A stretch of 64,000 nt of DNA from Evtepia gabavorous (GCF_003425665.1 NZ_QQRQ01000005.1:1-64000); one strand, 5' to 3'. Shown: positions 49,661 through 58,419, numbered from the stretch's first letter. Notes: generated from the sequence alone by a model not told the origin. Numbers and translations are program-made.

Positions 49661-51382
49661 ATGGCGATTTTTCATTACACAATCAAAATAGTCGGACGAA
49701 GTAAAGGGAAATCTGTTATCTCCGCTTCCGCATATCTCAATGGGGATGTGATGAAAAACGAGGAAACCGGGCGAATCAGTTATTACACTTCTAAAAAAGA
49801 AGTGGTCTACACCAGTCTGATGATGTGCGAAAACGCACCTCCTGAATGGCAGATAGTACCAGAAGAAAATATAAAACGCTTTCAAAAATCTGTCCGATAC
49901 AAAAGGTCAGAAGATAAAGAAGCTGCTTTAGAAAAATTTAAAATCACATTTCAGAAACAACGGTTATGGAATGAGGTATTGAAGATTGAAAAAAGTGCAG
50001 ATGCCCAACTTGGCAGGTCATTTGAATTTGCCCTCCCCAAAGAATGGAGCAGACAGGAACAGATTCAATATACAGCCGACTATATCAAAAAAACATTTGT
50101 GGATAAGGGAATGTGTGCTGATTGGAGTATCCACGACAAAGGGGATGGCAATCCTCATGTCCATCTGCTTCTGACAATGCGCCCTTTTAACCCGGATCAT
50201 TCTTGGGGGAAGAAAGAAGTCAAAGATTGGGATTTTGTCAGAGATAAAAGCGGAAATATCGTGATTGATGAATCCCATCCGAACTGGTGGCAGGATAAGA
50301 AAAACCCTGACCGTCATGGAATCCGTATCCCTGTATTAGATGAAAACGGAATCCAGAAGATTGGTGCAAGAAACCGCCTGCAATGGAAACGGGTACTGAC
50401 CGATGCTACGGGATGGAACAATCCAAAAAACTGTGAACTGTGGCGGAGCGAGTGGGCAAAGGTGTGTAATGAACATCTGCCTTTGCATAATCAGGTCGAT
50501 CACCGTTCTTACGAAAAGCAGGGAAAACTCCAGATTCCTACCATCCATGAAGGTGCTGACGCAAGAAAGATTGAACAAAAGTTTCTTGCCGGGCAGGAAA
50601 TAAAAGGTTCGTGGAAAGTAGCGGAAAATCAAATCATAAAACAACAAAACACGTTATTGCAAAAGATACTGGACACCTTTGGGAAAGTATCAGGTGCATT
50701 ATCATTATGGAAGGAGCGATTAAATGACATTAGAAGAAAGCCGGGAAATTATACCCTTAATGGAGTCCATGATTGGGCAAATCGAAGAACAGCAGACCTT
50801 AATGGCAGAAATGCTTCTGGAAATGCAGAACCGGGACACCCAACTCTCTCTTATGCAGGAACAGAATCAGAAATTGCAAAAATTAAACAGCGAGTTATCC
50901 GAGCTGCTCAACATTTTGCCAAATACCGAGGAACTACTTTCCAAGATGGAAGAACAGAAAACGAAGATAGAACTTTTGGAAAACGAAAATCAGCAATGGC
51001 AGATATTGGCACAGAAGCTGAACAGCGAAAACAGTTTATTACTGAAACAGAACACCGAATTGCTGAACTGGAACAGCAGGTAGAGAAAGGACGTGATATA
51101 GATGAACGAATCCAGAGAATTAAAGAACGCCGAACAGTTGGAAGAACTTCTGCTCTTGACCGAGGAGATACAAGAAGAGTTGGAACAGAAAGACCAGCTT
51201 ATCGTGGAACTGAAGACGCAGCTCAACGAATCTCTGACCTTGAACGAGAAATTAAACAAAGAGAACAGAGCCGGGAATATTCAAGCATTAAAGAACGACT
51301 TGAAGCTGGCAGACAGAGCATTGCGGAGCGAGAAAGAGAAGCTGCGAAGCGCAAACGTCACGATAGAGGAATGTCAAGATAA
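49661..51382 (+). CDS. MobA/MobL-family relaxase
   Basis: 573 residues. The relaxase fold covers ~1-250: Tyr-containing start (FHYTIKIVGRSKGKS), ASAYLNGD, and the metal site HDKGDGNPHVHLLLTMRP with the three His. The C-terminal ~230 are basic and coiled-coil-like (IAELEQQVEKGRDIDERIQRIKERR). It nicks the oriT ~270 bases upstream. ATG 49661 follows AAAGGGGG. Its last ~660 bases are also read in the +1 frame by the next two genes. Confidence 0.9.
   Translation: MAIFHYTIKIVGRSKGKSVISASAYLNGDVMKNEETGRISYYTSKKEVVYTSLMMCENAPPEWQIVPEENIKRFQKSVRYKRSEDKEAALEKFKITFQKQRLWNEVLKIEKSADAQLGRSFEFALPKEWSRQEQIQYTADYIKKTFVDKGMCADWSIHDKGDGNPHVHLLLTMRPFNPDHSWGKKEVKDWDFVRDKSGNIVIDESHPNWWQDKKNPDRHGIRIPVLDENGIQKIGARNRLQWKRVLTDATGWNNPKNCELWRSEWAKVCNEHLPLHNQVDHRSYEKQGKLQIPTIHEGADARKIEQKFLAGQEIKGSWKVAENQIIKQQNTLLQKILDTFGKVSGALSLWKERLNDIRRKPGNYTLNGVHDWANRRTADLNGRNASGNAEPGHPTLSYAGTESEIAKIKQRVIRAAQHFAKYRGTTFQDGRTENEDRTFGKRKSAMADIGTEAEQRKQFITETEHRIAELEQQVEKGRDIDERIQRIKERRTVGRTSALDRGDTRRVGTERPAYRGTEDAAQRISDLEREIKQREQSREYSSIKERLEAGRQSIAEREREAAKRKRHDRGMSR
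50724..51083 (+). CDS. Coiled-coil protein nested in the relaxase gene (+1 frame)
   Basis: 119 residues, entirely inside the relaxase frame. It reads as a clean heptad coiled coil (LLEMQNRDTQLSLMQEQNQ, LLSKMEEQKTKIELLENENQ) rather than random out-of-frame peptide. GGAGCG lies before its ATG. A MobB-like relaxosome helper is possible; no family recognised. Confidence 0.55.
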   Translation: MTLEESREIIPLMESMIGQIEEQQTLMAEMLLEMQNRDTQLSLMQEQNQKLQKLNSELSELLNILPNTEELLSKMEEQKTKIELLENENQQWQILAQKLNSENSLLLKQNTELLNWNSR

Positions 51383-52055
51383 AATACGATGCTTAACACA
51401 ACAACGGGATTATGCCCGGACACATCAGAAAATCGTAGAGATACCGGTAGAAAAGCCGGTACTCTATAAAAAATGCGAAGCCTGTGACCGGACAGCCTAT
51501 CAGAATGCAAAAGCAAGATACGAAACACAAAAAGAGCAACTTGCAGGACAATATAAAGCAAAAACGGTAATGTTCCAAACAACCTTGTTCCTTCTTGCAT
51601 GGTATTCGCTGACAACCACTCTTTTTCAGGCAGTACAGTCAGATGTGTTCCTTTCCGATTGCAAATCATTCTTCCATGATGCAGCATCATTCATACAAAC
51701 TTTTATCGGTTGGACGATTGATGCCGGGCAATCTGTGGCACAAATCAGCACAAAAATTCCAAATGAGATTATAGCCGGAATCATATATTGGTTATTGATG
51801 ATATTGGTTGTTGGAATATGTGTGGCAGGGACAGGGATACTGGCAATACTGATAGAAATAAAGGTTATAGAATTATATAAGAAAAACTGTTGGGATGTTA
51901 TTACCCTACTGATGATACTGACAAGTGCGGCTGTCATCATTTATTTTGGAGAAGTAATTAAAAAAGCATTATCAATAAATCTGTTGTTCTTTTGGTTAAT
52001 TTTACAAGGAATATATCTTACAATTCGACGCTATATAAGTCAAGATACTGATTGA
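51102..52055 (+). CDS. Coiled-coil membrane protein overlapping the relaxase end (DUF6040-like)
   Basis: 317 residues. Residues 1-145 form a coiled coil (LLLLTEEIQEELEQKDQLI) and a CEACDRTAY motif; ~165-315 hold four or five membrane helices (GIIYWLLMILVVGICVAGTG; LLMILTSAAVIIYF). AGAAAGGACG precedes the ATG. The first 281 bases overlap the relaxase in another frame. Similar proteins follow MobA/MobL genes in gut Firmicutes elements, hinting at a link between relaxosome and membrane. Confidence 0.7.
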   Translation: MNESRELKNAEQLEELLLLTEEIQEELEQKDQLIVELKTQLNESLTLNEKLNKENRAGNIQALKNDLKLADRALRSEKEKLRSANVTIEECQDKIRCLTQQRDYARTHQKIVEIPVEKPVLYKKCEACDRTAYQNAKARYETQKEQLAGQYKAKTVMFQTTLFLLAWYSLTTTLFQAVQSDVFLSDCKSFFHDAASFIQTFIGWTIDAGQSVAQISTKIPNEIIAGIIYWLLMILVVGICVAGTGILAILIEIKVIELYKKNCWDVITLLMILTSAAVIIYFGEVIKKALSINLLFFWLILQGIYLTIRRYISQDTD

Positions 52056-52118
52056 CTAGATACTAAATATTTGATAAAATATAAATAGAAATACAGCAGA
52101 TCAAAGGAGGTAAAACTT

Positions 52119-52463
52119 ATGAGAGCAAAGAAAGTGATTGTAGGGGTAGCTATTAGTGCAATGTTAATTTCTTCATCAATTCCAGTAATGGCATTTTCTG
52201 TTACAAACGGGAATAAGACATTTGATAAAAAGTGGGAATTGAGCACTACATCTGATGGCGGAAAAGGTGTTTTGACTTATGGTTATAATACTCTTGCTAT
52301 TAATGAAGATTATGCACACGCATATCATTCAACTAAAGATCATTACGCATATGTCAAGAATGGAAATGGTTCTTTTTCGGGTTCAAATGTTGGTAAAGGT
52401 AATTGGTCTAAAATTGAGGTTGCTCATAAAGGAAATAGTATTACCTACGGTAATAGCTACTAA
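52119..52463 (+). CDS. Lactococcin-972-family bacteriocin precursor
   Basis: 114 residues. Sec signal peptide (RAKKVIVGVAISAMLISSS, cut near VMA-FS) and an ~89-residue mature part. Its HAYHSTKDHYAYVKNGNGS and VGKGNWSKIEVAHKG segments match the lactococcin-972 pattern of Tyr/His repeat, then G.W.KA..G. AAAGGAGG precedes the ATG. Lactococcin 972 blocks septum formation through lipid II. Downstream DUF1430-type and ABC genes complete the usual set. Confidence 0.8.
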   Translation: MRAKKVIVGVAISAMLISSSIPVMAFSVTNGNKTFDKKWELSTTSDGGKGVLTYGYNTLAINEDYAHAYHSTKDHYAYVKNGNGSFSGSNVGKGNWSKIEVAHKGNSITYGNSY

Positions 52464-52485
52464 ACAAAGGTTCGGGATAATGGCT

Positions 52486-52515
52486 GAGTGGTTGGAATTC
52501 CAACCACTCTTTTTT
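52486..52515 (+). terminator. Terminator/attenuator after the bacteriocin gene
   Basis: GAGTGGTTGG-AATT-CCAACCACTC followed by TTTTTT. It lies between the bacteriocin gene and the immunity/transport genes, so it probably limits read-through and keeps the peptide in excess. Confidence 0.85.
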
Positions 52516-52530
52516 GTGGAGTGTATATAA

Positions 52531-52980
52531 ATGAAGAAAAAAATAAAATATATAGGAATTGTTTTGGTTATTTTGTTCTGTTGCTATAATTTATTTTGGT
52601 ACTTCGGGAGTTATAAACCATATAACGAATTTCAGAAAGACTTCCCTGAAATAGAAGAATCTGGAGTAAAAATTTACACAGATAAAGATGGATTCCAGTA
52701 TAGTGTGTCTGTCCCTGATTATTTGCTTTGGAATGGAAATCTTGCGATAGCTGAGTCAGATGTTCGATATGCACTAATTATTTGGATAAAACCATTTCAC
52801 CAAGGAATAAGTCAAGGCGTGCTATTTAATGACTATAAGGATTTGAATACTCAAATTATGTTGTCAAGTAGCAAAAAAGCTGAAGATCAAGAAGATCAAT
52901 GGATTGTTGATGAAAATAGCACAATATTGACTACGATATTTGAAAAAGCAAATAAAGTATGGAATCTGGGGTTGAAATAA
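52531..52980 (+). CDS. Small membrane-anchored protein of the bacteriocin operon
   Basis: 149 residues: basic start, one membrane helix (YIGIVLVILFCCYNLFWYFG, ~5-25), then an outside domain (DKDGFQYSVSVPDYLLWNGN). No family recognised. Its place directly before the DUF1430-like gene, with TAA next to that ATG, suggests an immunity or accessory role. Confidence 0.6.
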   Translation: MKKKIKYIGIVLVILFCCYNLFWYFGSYKPYNEFQKDFPEIEESGVKIYTDKDGFQYSVSVPDYLLWNGNLAIAESDVRYALIIWIKPFHQGISQGVLFNDYKDLNTQIMLSSSKKAEDQEDQWIVDENSTILTTIFEKANKVWNLGLK

Positions 52981-54921
52981 ATGAAAGCAATTAAAAACTT
53001 ATGTTTGTTTTGTTTCCTGATTTTTGGAATACTTATGCAATCTGAAATATTTCAAGATCAGCTTTGGAACTTTTCTACAGCATATTTTACGTCATCACGC
53101 TATGAAGTTGCTAGTGAAGATATGTCGCAGTTTCTGAAAGATGTATCAGAAACTGCAACGGAGAATGATGTACATATTTTTTCTCAGTACAATGAAATCA
53201 ATAATAAATACCTTTCAACACTTCATATTTATGGCGATGATAAAGTAATCAGACAAACATTAAAAAATACTGCAAACATAGAAGAATCAGAATATACCGC
53301 TTTAGTTTCCGGAATTACGAAAGTAAAATTTCATAATCTCTCAGAATTGCAAAGTACCTCTGTGGGTTATGAAAACTTTATCTCATACATAGGAAATGAG
53401 GACAATATTATCTCTGCATATCAGAAATTATCAGAAAAATATAGCTTAACTTATCCAGAATATTGGAATTCTACGGAAAAGGACATGATTTTTATTATAT
53501 GGGGTATGATTATTGCATTGATGATTGTTCTAAATGTAATTGAAGTGGTTAGGCGAAAAAAAGAGGTTGTTGTACGAGTTTCCTTAGGAGAAAGTGCTGG
53601 TTTCATAGCATTTAAGGCTGCTTTATTCGATGTAACTTTTGACATTGCATTATTTATTGTTGCAAAAATATTGCTGTCAAATTATATATCGGGAGCATAT
53701 GAGAATAGACTCGTCACAATTTTATATTCCATTGGAATTATTCTTTCCACTATTCCATATTGTTCTTTTTGCTTTTTTGATATTAGAAAGGCATTCGCAA
53801 ATGCAACACACAAAAGAGGAGTGGATTTTTTAATTTATTCGTTAAAATTTATAGCAGGGGTAGCCGCTGTTTTTACAATTACCACTAATATTAGTAGTAT
53901 TCATAATAACCTATTTACAAATGAACATTTGTTAGAAGAATATTATGATGCAAATTATTTTACCGTAAAGACTACTGATTTTAATGCTGAAAAAGAAGAA
54001 GCTTTTTGGAATAAACTATACAAGAATGAATATAACACATTAAAGCCTGTAATATGCTTGAATATTTTAAATGATAAAAATGATGTGATATATGTAAATA
54101 ATCATGCAAAAGATATGTTACAAGGTTTTACGAAGCAGATAAATGCAGTAGAGAATGAATCTTCTGATTTGATTATTTTCATTCCAAAGAATAGATATTT
54201 TGCTAAAAACAAGCAATTAGCCTATGACTCCTTGAGCCATGTTTTAAATCATGATAATTTACAACAATTAAATATTCAGTACATAGAGTATAGCGAAACA
54301 GAATACTTTTCCTATTTAGATACAAGTAGAATAAATGGTATCGAAAAAAGCAAAAATCCGATAATTATTTATCAGGCAAACAAAGATTTAGCAGTCAATG
54401 GTGGGTATCTTGAAAGCTATAAAGCAGGAGCAGTTTTATTTCAATGTGATGAAAAACAGCTAAGAAATATCAGCAAAAAGTATGAAGATATGCTTGGAAA
54501 TTATCAGCTAGTAATTACAAACGTACATGAACAGTATTTATATAATCACACATTTTTAATAAAACTCGTGGGATTTTTAAGTTCTCTTTGTACGATTGTA
54601 TTGCTTTTAAATATTATGATTATTGTTACAGTAAGTAGACTAGAGTTCCGAGAAAATGCAATGAAAATTTCCTTGATGAAAATCTTTGGATATAGTTTAT
54701 TTGAACGGCACAAAACACTTCTTAAAATGATTGTAGTGGAAAATTTTGTGATATTAGTAGGTATGCTTATCTATTCTTTATTATCGGTACAGACTGAAGT
54801 AGGAATTAGCATTCTTGTTAGTTCATTTATGGCACTAATAGAATTTACAATTATTTTCTTTAATATCACAATTGTTGAAAAAACAAACATACCGAAATCA
54901 TTAAAAGGAGGTTGCTTATGA
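52981..54921 (+). CDS. Bacteriocin-associated integral membrane protein (DUF1430-like)
   Basis: 646 residues with the MacB/FtsX-like plan of this family: one N-terminal helix, an outside domain (~25-165), four helices (~165-310), a second outside domain (~310-530) and three C-terminal helices (LVGFLSSLCTIVLLLNIMIIV; FVILVGMLIYSLLS). In lactococcin-972 clusters this protein pairs with an ABC ATPase for immunity or export; its 3' end overlaps that gene. Confidence 0.8.
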   Translation: MKAIKNLCLFCFLIFGILMQSEIFQDQLWNFSTAYFTSSRYEVASEDMSQFLKDVSETATENDVHIFSQYNEINNKYLSTLHIYGDDKVIRQTLKNTANIEESEYTALVSGITKVKFHNLSELQSTSVGYENFISYIGNEDNIISAYQKLSEKYSLTYPEYWNSTEKDMIFIIWGMIIALMIVLNVIEVVRRKKEVVVRVSLGESAGFIAFKAALFDVTFDIALFIVAKILLSNYISGAYENRLVTILYSIGIILSTIPYCSFCFFDIRKAFANATHKRGVDFLIYSLKFIAGVAAVFTITTNISSIHNNLFTNEHLLEEYYDANYFTVKTTDFNAEKEEAFWNKLYKNEYNTLKPVICLNILNDKNDVIYVNNHAKDMLQGFTKQINAVENESSDLIIFIPKNRYFAKNKQLAYDSLSHVLNHDNLQQLNIQYIEYSETEYFSYLDTSRINGIEKSKNPIIIYQANKDLAVNGGYLESYKAGAVLFQCDEKQLRNISKKYEDMLGNYQLVITNVHEQYLYNHTFLIKLVGFLSSLCTIVLLLNIMIIVTVSRLEFRENAMKISLMKIFGYSLFERHKTLLKMIVVENFVILVGMLIYSLLSVQTEVGISILVSSFMALIEFTIIFFNITIVEKTNIPKSLKGGCL

Positions 54922-55526
54922 TAACAATTGAAAATCTATGCAAAGCATATAATGATAAAATTTTGTTCAAAAATTTTCATTTGGAAATTCCAGATAGCCG
55001 TTTTTTGGTAATTAGTGGCGAAAGTGGATGCGGAAAAAGTACTTTACTTAATATGATTGGAGGTATTGAAACTCCTGACAAAGGTTCTATTATTGTGAAT
55101 GGTTTTGATGTGGCAAAAAAAGGAAAAAAGCAGAAATATTTCAAAGAAGTTGTTGGATTTTTATTTCAAAATTTTGCCCTTTTGGAAAACAAAACAGTAA
55201 AAGAAAATCTAGAAATAATAAAAAAATCAGGTAGAACGGATATTTCAATAAATGAAGCTCTTGAAAAAGTTGGTTTACAGAAAGTAATTAACAAAAAAGT
55301 CTATCAATTATCTGGTGGCGAACAGCAGAGAGTTGCGTTAGCTCGTTTAATGCTAAAGAAATGTTCGATTGTATTAGCAGACGAACCAACTGGTTCCTTA
55401 GACAAAAAAAATAGTGAGATTGTTATGAATATATTGCATGAGTTAAGTGAACAGGGAAAAACAGTTATTGTTGTAACTCATAGTGAAGAAATTGTAGCAC
55501 AAGAAAAGCATGTTCTATATTTATAA
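54918..55526 (+). CDS. ABC transporter ATPase of the bacteriocin operon
   Basis: 202 residues, MacB/LolD-like. Walker A SGESGCGKST, Q-loop GFLFQNFALLENKTV, signature QLSGGEQQRVALAR, Walker B IVLADEPTGSLD, switch VVTHSEE. ATG 54918 overlaps the upstream stop (ATGA) and follows AAAGGAGG. Works with the DUF1430-like permease. Confidence 0.92.
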   Translation: MITIENLCKAYNDKILFKNFHLEIPDSRFLVISGESGCGKSTLLNMIGGIETPDKGSIIVNGFDVAKKGKKQKYFKEVVGFLFQNFALLENKTVKENLEIIKKSGRTDISINEALEKVGLQKVINKKVYQLSGGEQQRVALARLMLKKCSIVLADEPTGSLDKKNSEIVMNILHELSEQGKTVIVVTHSEEIVAQEKHVLYL

Positions 55527-55540
55527 TTACCCATAATAGA

Positions 55541-55586
55541 AGAATATGTTCTTTCGGGAGACACCTCCTCTAAGAACATATTCTTT
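55541..55586 (+). terminator. Terminator of the bacteriocin operon
   Basis: AGAATATGTTCTT pairs with AAGAACATATTCT, followed by TTTT, 15 bases after the ATPase stop. Confidence 0.85.
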
Positions 55587-55677
55587 TGGTTAAAATTGAT
55601 TATAAAGATACTTTTATTTCAGTATATTCGCTATATTGATGGGATATATATTTGCATATTATTTATATGGATAAGGA

Positions 55678-55914
55678 TTATAACTCTAGTGAGTCTTCTG
55701 CATCTACCCACATCTGTAAATTACCCTCAAGATATAATCTTGCATATTCCAAAGGCTCATCCACAGCCAATGAAGTAAGCGCACATTCTGATCCGTATGT
55801 GGTTTTTAGATTTTTTTCAGCTTTCCAGCAATCAATGCGAAGCATATATCCGGCACTTGTGTAAACATCAATACTATCGTGATTTATGTTGTATTCTGCA
55901 TAAATTGTTCTCAT
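55678..55914 (-). CDS. DUF6061-like small protein
   Basis: 78 residues (RTIYAEYNINHDSIDVYTSAG... DEPLEYARLYLEGNLQMWV). The pattern resembles DUF6061 proteins that are common in gut Firmicutes mobile elements; function unknown. GGAGATAAG precedes the ATG. It is the only minus-strand gene in the right half of the element. Confidence 0.65.
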   Translation of the reverse strand: MRTIYAEYNINHDSIDVYTSAGYMLRIDCWKAEKNLKTTYGSECALTSLAVDEPLEYARLYLEGNLQMWVDAEDSLEL

Positions 55915-56022
55915 CGTATCTTATCTCCATTTTCTTTTAATAATCAGTTATAGAGTTAAATATCGAAAACATTTCAATCAGTTCACCATGTCGTTATTGT
56001 TATACTGTGTTATGAAATTTTC

Positions 56023-56099
56023 TTTCCCTTATTTTTTCCCATATTAAGGTTCATGAAAACCAATGTGAGAATATAACACAAGGGAAAGAGTAAGGGAAA
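56023..56099. repeat. Right integrase arm-site cluster
   Basis: TTTCCCTTATTTTTT (56023-56037), CACAAGGGAAA (56077-56087) and TAAGGGAAA (56091-56099), the same words and order as near the left end. The flanking 55915-56195 has no gene. Confidence 0.6.
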
Positions 56100-56176
56100 G
56101 CTCACTTGCTACAAACTTAGTATTTTCAAGGGTTTGCGAAGAATTTGATAATTAAATATAACAGTTATTAAATTTC

Positions 56177-56362
56177 CTAAAATATGTGAAATATCAACTT
56201 GGGTTTGCTGCGAACCACGATATTGCCCCTGATGTTGATGCGGCCATCTGTGATTCTGGTCTCCATCGTGATATGACCTTTCCAACCTCTCTGAATGGCC
56301 GGAGTTATGAAGTTTAACTTGATGTCTTCTTCGGACATCTGTTTTTTGCCCAATATCGTCAT
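56177..56362 (-). pseudogene. hsdR: Type I restriction subunit, 5' part cut off by the mobile element
   Basis: ATG 56362 with GGGAGG upstream starts TILGKKQMSEEDIKLNFITP, a typical HsdR N-terminus, continuing to VVRSKPK at the junction (56201). It then reads seven element codons (LIFHIF) to a stop at 56177. The right attachment copy AACTTG is at 56196-56201. The remainder of the gene is at 44157-46332. Confidence 0.9.
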
Positions 56363-56394
56363 AGCAAAACCTCCCAATTCATTCTTCGTGCTGG

Positions 56395-56582
56395 CTATTC
56401 TCCGGTCGTTTCGAGAATATTTTCTATATGGCAGTCCATTACCTCCCAGATACGAAGCAGAACATCTGTGGTAATGTTGTCCCCTTTGCCGAGCTTTGCA
56501 AGGGAAGCAGAGCGAATGCCGGCTTTTTTCTCTCTTGATCTATAAGCCTCTTCCAGAGCTTATTGCAACTGATACGCGCCAT
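56395..56582 (-). pseudogene. Decayed XRE/Cro-type regulator upstream of hsdR
   Basis: ATG 56582 begins ARISCNKLWKRLIDQERKK; the rest of the protein (AGIRSASLAKLGKGDNIT, then LLRIWEVMDCHIENILE) is in another frame, with ~20 bases missing between. Intact relatives are ~65-70-residue Cro-like proteins. It may once have controlled the restriction genes. Confidence 0.75.
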
Positions 56583-56717
56583 CGGAAGCTTCCCAACCAA
56601 TTCCGTTAATATTTCTTATATTATACCAAAAATCCACAAATTCCTCCACTGGTTTCGCAAATTAAATATTTTGTGATAGAGACAATAAAAATCGTATTCT
56701 GTTTTCCTGATCGCAAA

Positions 56718-56758
56718 AGAAGCGGCCACCGACTATTGAACACTCGGTGGTCGCTTCT
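56718..56758 (-). terminator. Hairpin, probable terminator on the minus strand
   Basis: AGAAGCGGCCACCGA pairs with TCGGTGGTCGCTTCT (one G-T pair) around 11 bases; the minus strand continues TTTTGCG. It follows the rlmD tail remnant. Nothing else is seen in 56583-56798. Confidence 0.6.
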
Positions 56759-56798
56759 ACGGACTCCGTTCATCGTTTCGCCAATACTCCAGAATTCC

Positions 56799-57060
56799 TC
56801 AGAGCACGCCAAAATGCCTCAGTGCATCCATAATGGCCGCTTCCTTTTCCGGCGGGCACTGCGGCGCTTTGGCATCTTCCTTCTTCGACAGATGATAGTC
56901 TTGGCCAGCCTCCAACCCGCACTTCCGCTTGACCTGGGAGATATGCAGGGACGATACCTTCAAGCCAGTATGCTCCAGTACATACGCTTTGATCTCGTCA
57001 TAGATGACTTTGCTCTCCGCCGCAGTCAAATCCAGCTCATCTCAATTCAACTCCACCTCG
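56799..57060 (-). pseudogene. Decayed C-terminal tail segment of a 23S rRNA methyltransferase-type gene
   Basis: The frame reads HIEVELN-stop-DELDLTAAESKVIYDEIKAYVLEH..., then LKVSSLHISQVKRKCGLE and APQCPPEKEAAIMDAL. This tail follows the catalytic domain in many Firmicutes methyltransferases of the RlmD type. Here a TAA ends rlmD ten bases earlier and a TGA (near 57040) interrupts the linker. Base composition is lower in GC than rlmD. Expression from the TTG at 57029 as a separate 76-residue protein is possible but has no clear ribosome site. Confidence 0.6.
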
Positions 57061-57069
57061 ATATGCTAC

Positions 57070-58419
57070 TTAGTATTTGAGTTTGGACAACAGGCACACC
57101 GTCTCTACATGCGCCGTCCGCGGAAACAAATCCACCGCCTCCGCCCTCTGCAGCACATACCCCTGCTCCTCCATGCGCTTGACGTCCCGGGCCAGTGTCG
57201 CCGGGTCGCAGGAGACATAGACCAGACGCTGCGGGGCCATCTGAACGATGGCGTCGATCACCGCCGGGGCCAGTCCCTTTCGCGGCGGGTCCACGCAGAT
57301 CACATCGGGGCGCAGGCCGCGGTCGGCCAGGGTCTGGGCGGCCTGCGCCGCGTCGGCGCAGAGAAACTCCGCGTTGGTCACCCCGTTGCGGGCCGCGTTG
57401 GCCTTGGCGTCCTCCACCGCGGCGGGGATCACCTCCGCCCCAATGGCCCGCCCCGCCTGCCGGGCCATGACCAGGGTAATGGTTCCAATGCCGCAGTAGA
57501 GGTCCAACACCGTCTCCCGCCCTGTCAGCCCCGCAAAGGCCAGCGCCCGGCCATACAAAACCTCCGCCTGCTCCCGGTTCACCTGGTAAAAGGAGGGCAC
57601 GGAGAGCCGGAAGGTCAGGCCGCATAGGGTATCCTCCAGGTAGTCCCGCCCCCAGAGGCACCGGTGGGTCTTTCCCAAAATAACATTGGTCTTCTCCTGG
57701 TTGACCGACAGCACCACCCCCGCCAAATCAGGCTCTGCCCGGCGCAGCGCCTGCACCAATTCCTCCTGATGGGGCAGGTCCGTCCCATTGGCGATCACCG
57801 CGCACAGGGACTGTCCCCGCTGGTTGACCCGCACATAGAAATGCCGGATCAGCCCCCCGTGGACCCTTTCATCGTAGGCGGGAACCTGATACCGTTCCAT
57901 CCACAGTTTGAACGCCTCCCGCAGCCGGGTGGCGGCCAGCGGCTGCAAGAGACAGTCCTCCGCGTCAATCACTTCATGGCTCCGGGCCCGGAAAAAGCCC
58001 ACCCGAGGGCCGTCGGCCACGGGAAACTGGATTTTGTTCCGATACCGGTCCGGCGCTTCCGCCCCGTGGATCTTCTCCACCCGCCCGGTCCATCCGCCGA
58101 TCCGCTGCAAGGCGTCCTGGACCTTCTGCCGCTTAAAGCGCAGTTCCTCGGCATAGGTCATGTGCCGCAGCTGACATCCTCCACACCGGGGATACCGGGG
58201 GCAGTCGGGGCTCTGGCGGCCTGGAACCGGCGTCAGCACCTGGGTCACCCGGCCCCAGGCGGCGGACTTGCCCACCTTCAACAGCTGAACCTGGCAGATC
58301 TCTCCCGCCAAGGCCCCCTTGACAAAGACCGCCTGTCCCTCCAGCCGGGCCACCCCCTCTCCCGCGCTGCCGTATCCTTCGATCCGAAGAGGGTGCTGTT
58401 CGTTCTTTTTCGCCGCCAT
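57070..58419 (-). CDS. rlmD: 23S rRNA (uracil-5-)-methyltransferase, RlmD/RumA family
   Basis: 449 residues. N-terminal TRAM-like domain (IEGYGSAGEGVARLEGQAVFV), a [4Fe-4S] site (CPRYPRCGGCQ), then the SAM domain (VLDLYCGIGTITLVMA) and the catalytic Cys in LVYVSCDPATLARD. It methylates uracil in 23S rRNA (or tRNA in related enzymes). ATG 58419 is preferred over 58425 because AGGAG lies 8 bases before it, against 2 for the other. Confidence 0.88.
   Translation of the reverse strand: MAAKKNEQHPLRIEGYGSAGEGVARLEGQAVFVKGALAGEICQVQLLKVGKSAAWGRVTQVLTPVPGRQSPDCPRYPRCGGCQLRHMTYAEELRFKRQKVQDALQRIGGWTGRVEKIHGAEAPDRYRNKIQFPVADGPRVGFFRARSHEVIDAEDCLLQPLAATRLREAFKLWMERYQVPAYDERVHGGLIRHFYVRVNQRGQSLCAVIANGTDLPHQEELVQALRRAEPDLAGVVLSVNQEKTNVILGKTHRCLWGRDYLEDTLCGLTFRLSVPSFYQVNREQAEVLYGRALAFAGLTGRETVLDLYCGIGTITLVMARQAGRAIGAEVIPAAVEDAKANAARNGVTNAEFLCADAAQAAQTLADRGLRPDVICVDPPRKGLAPAVIDAIVQMAPQRLVYVSCDPATLARDVKRMEEQGYVLQRAEAVDLFPRTAHVETVCLLSKLKY

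Larger units (their letters stand above)
46333..56201. mobile_element. 9.87-kb integrative mobilizable element inserted in hsdR
   Basis: Bounded by the 6-bp direct repeat AACTTG, much more AT-rich than the host. Contents in order: integrase, divergent repressor and excisionase, small accessory gene, oriT, MobQ-type relaxase with two overlapping genes, lactococcin-972-like bacteriocin operon, DUF6061-like gene. There is a relaxase but no type IV secretion or coupling ATPase, so it should depend on a helper conjugative element. Target specificity for hsdR is not established. Confidence 0.9.

Noticed and set aside
49270-49704. 144-codon open frame across the oriT region
   Set aside because: It starts inside the accessory gene, runs through the nic site and repeats, and ends within the relaxase gene; no domain and no ribosome site.
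46333-56201. Conjugative transposon able to transfer itself
   Set aside because: No type IV secretion, VirB4-type or coupling ATPase gene is present, so it can only be mobilized.
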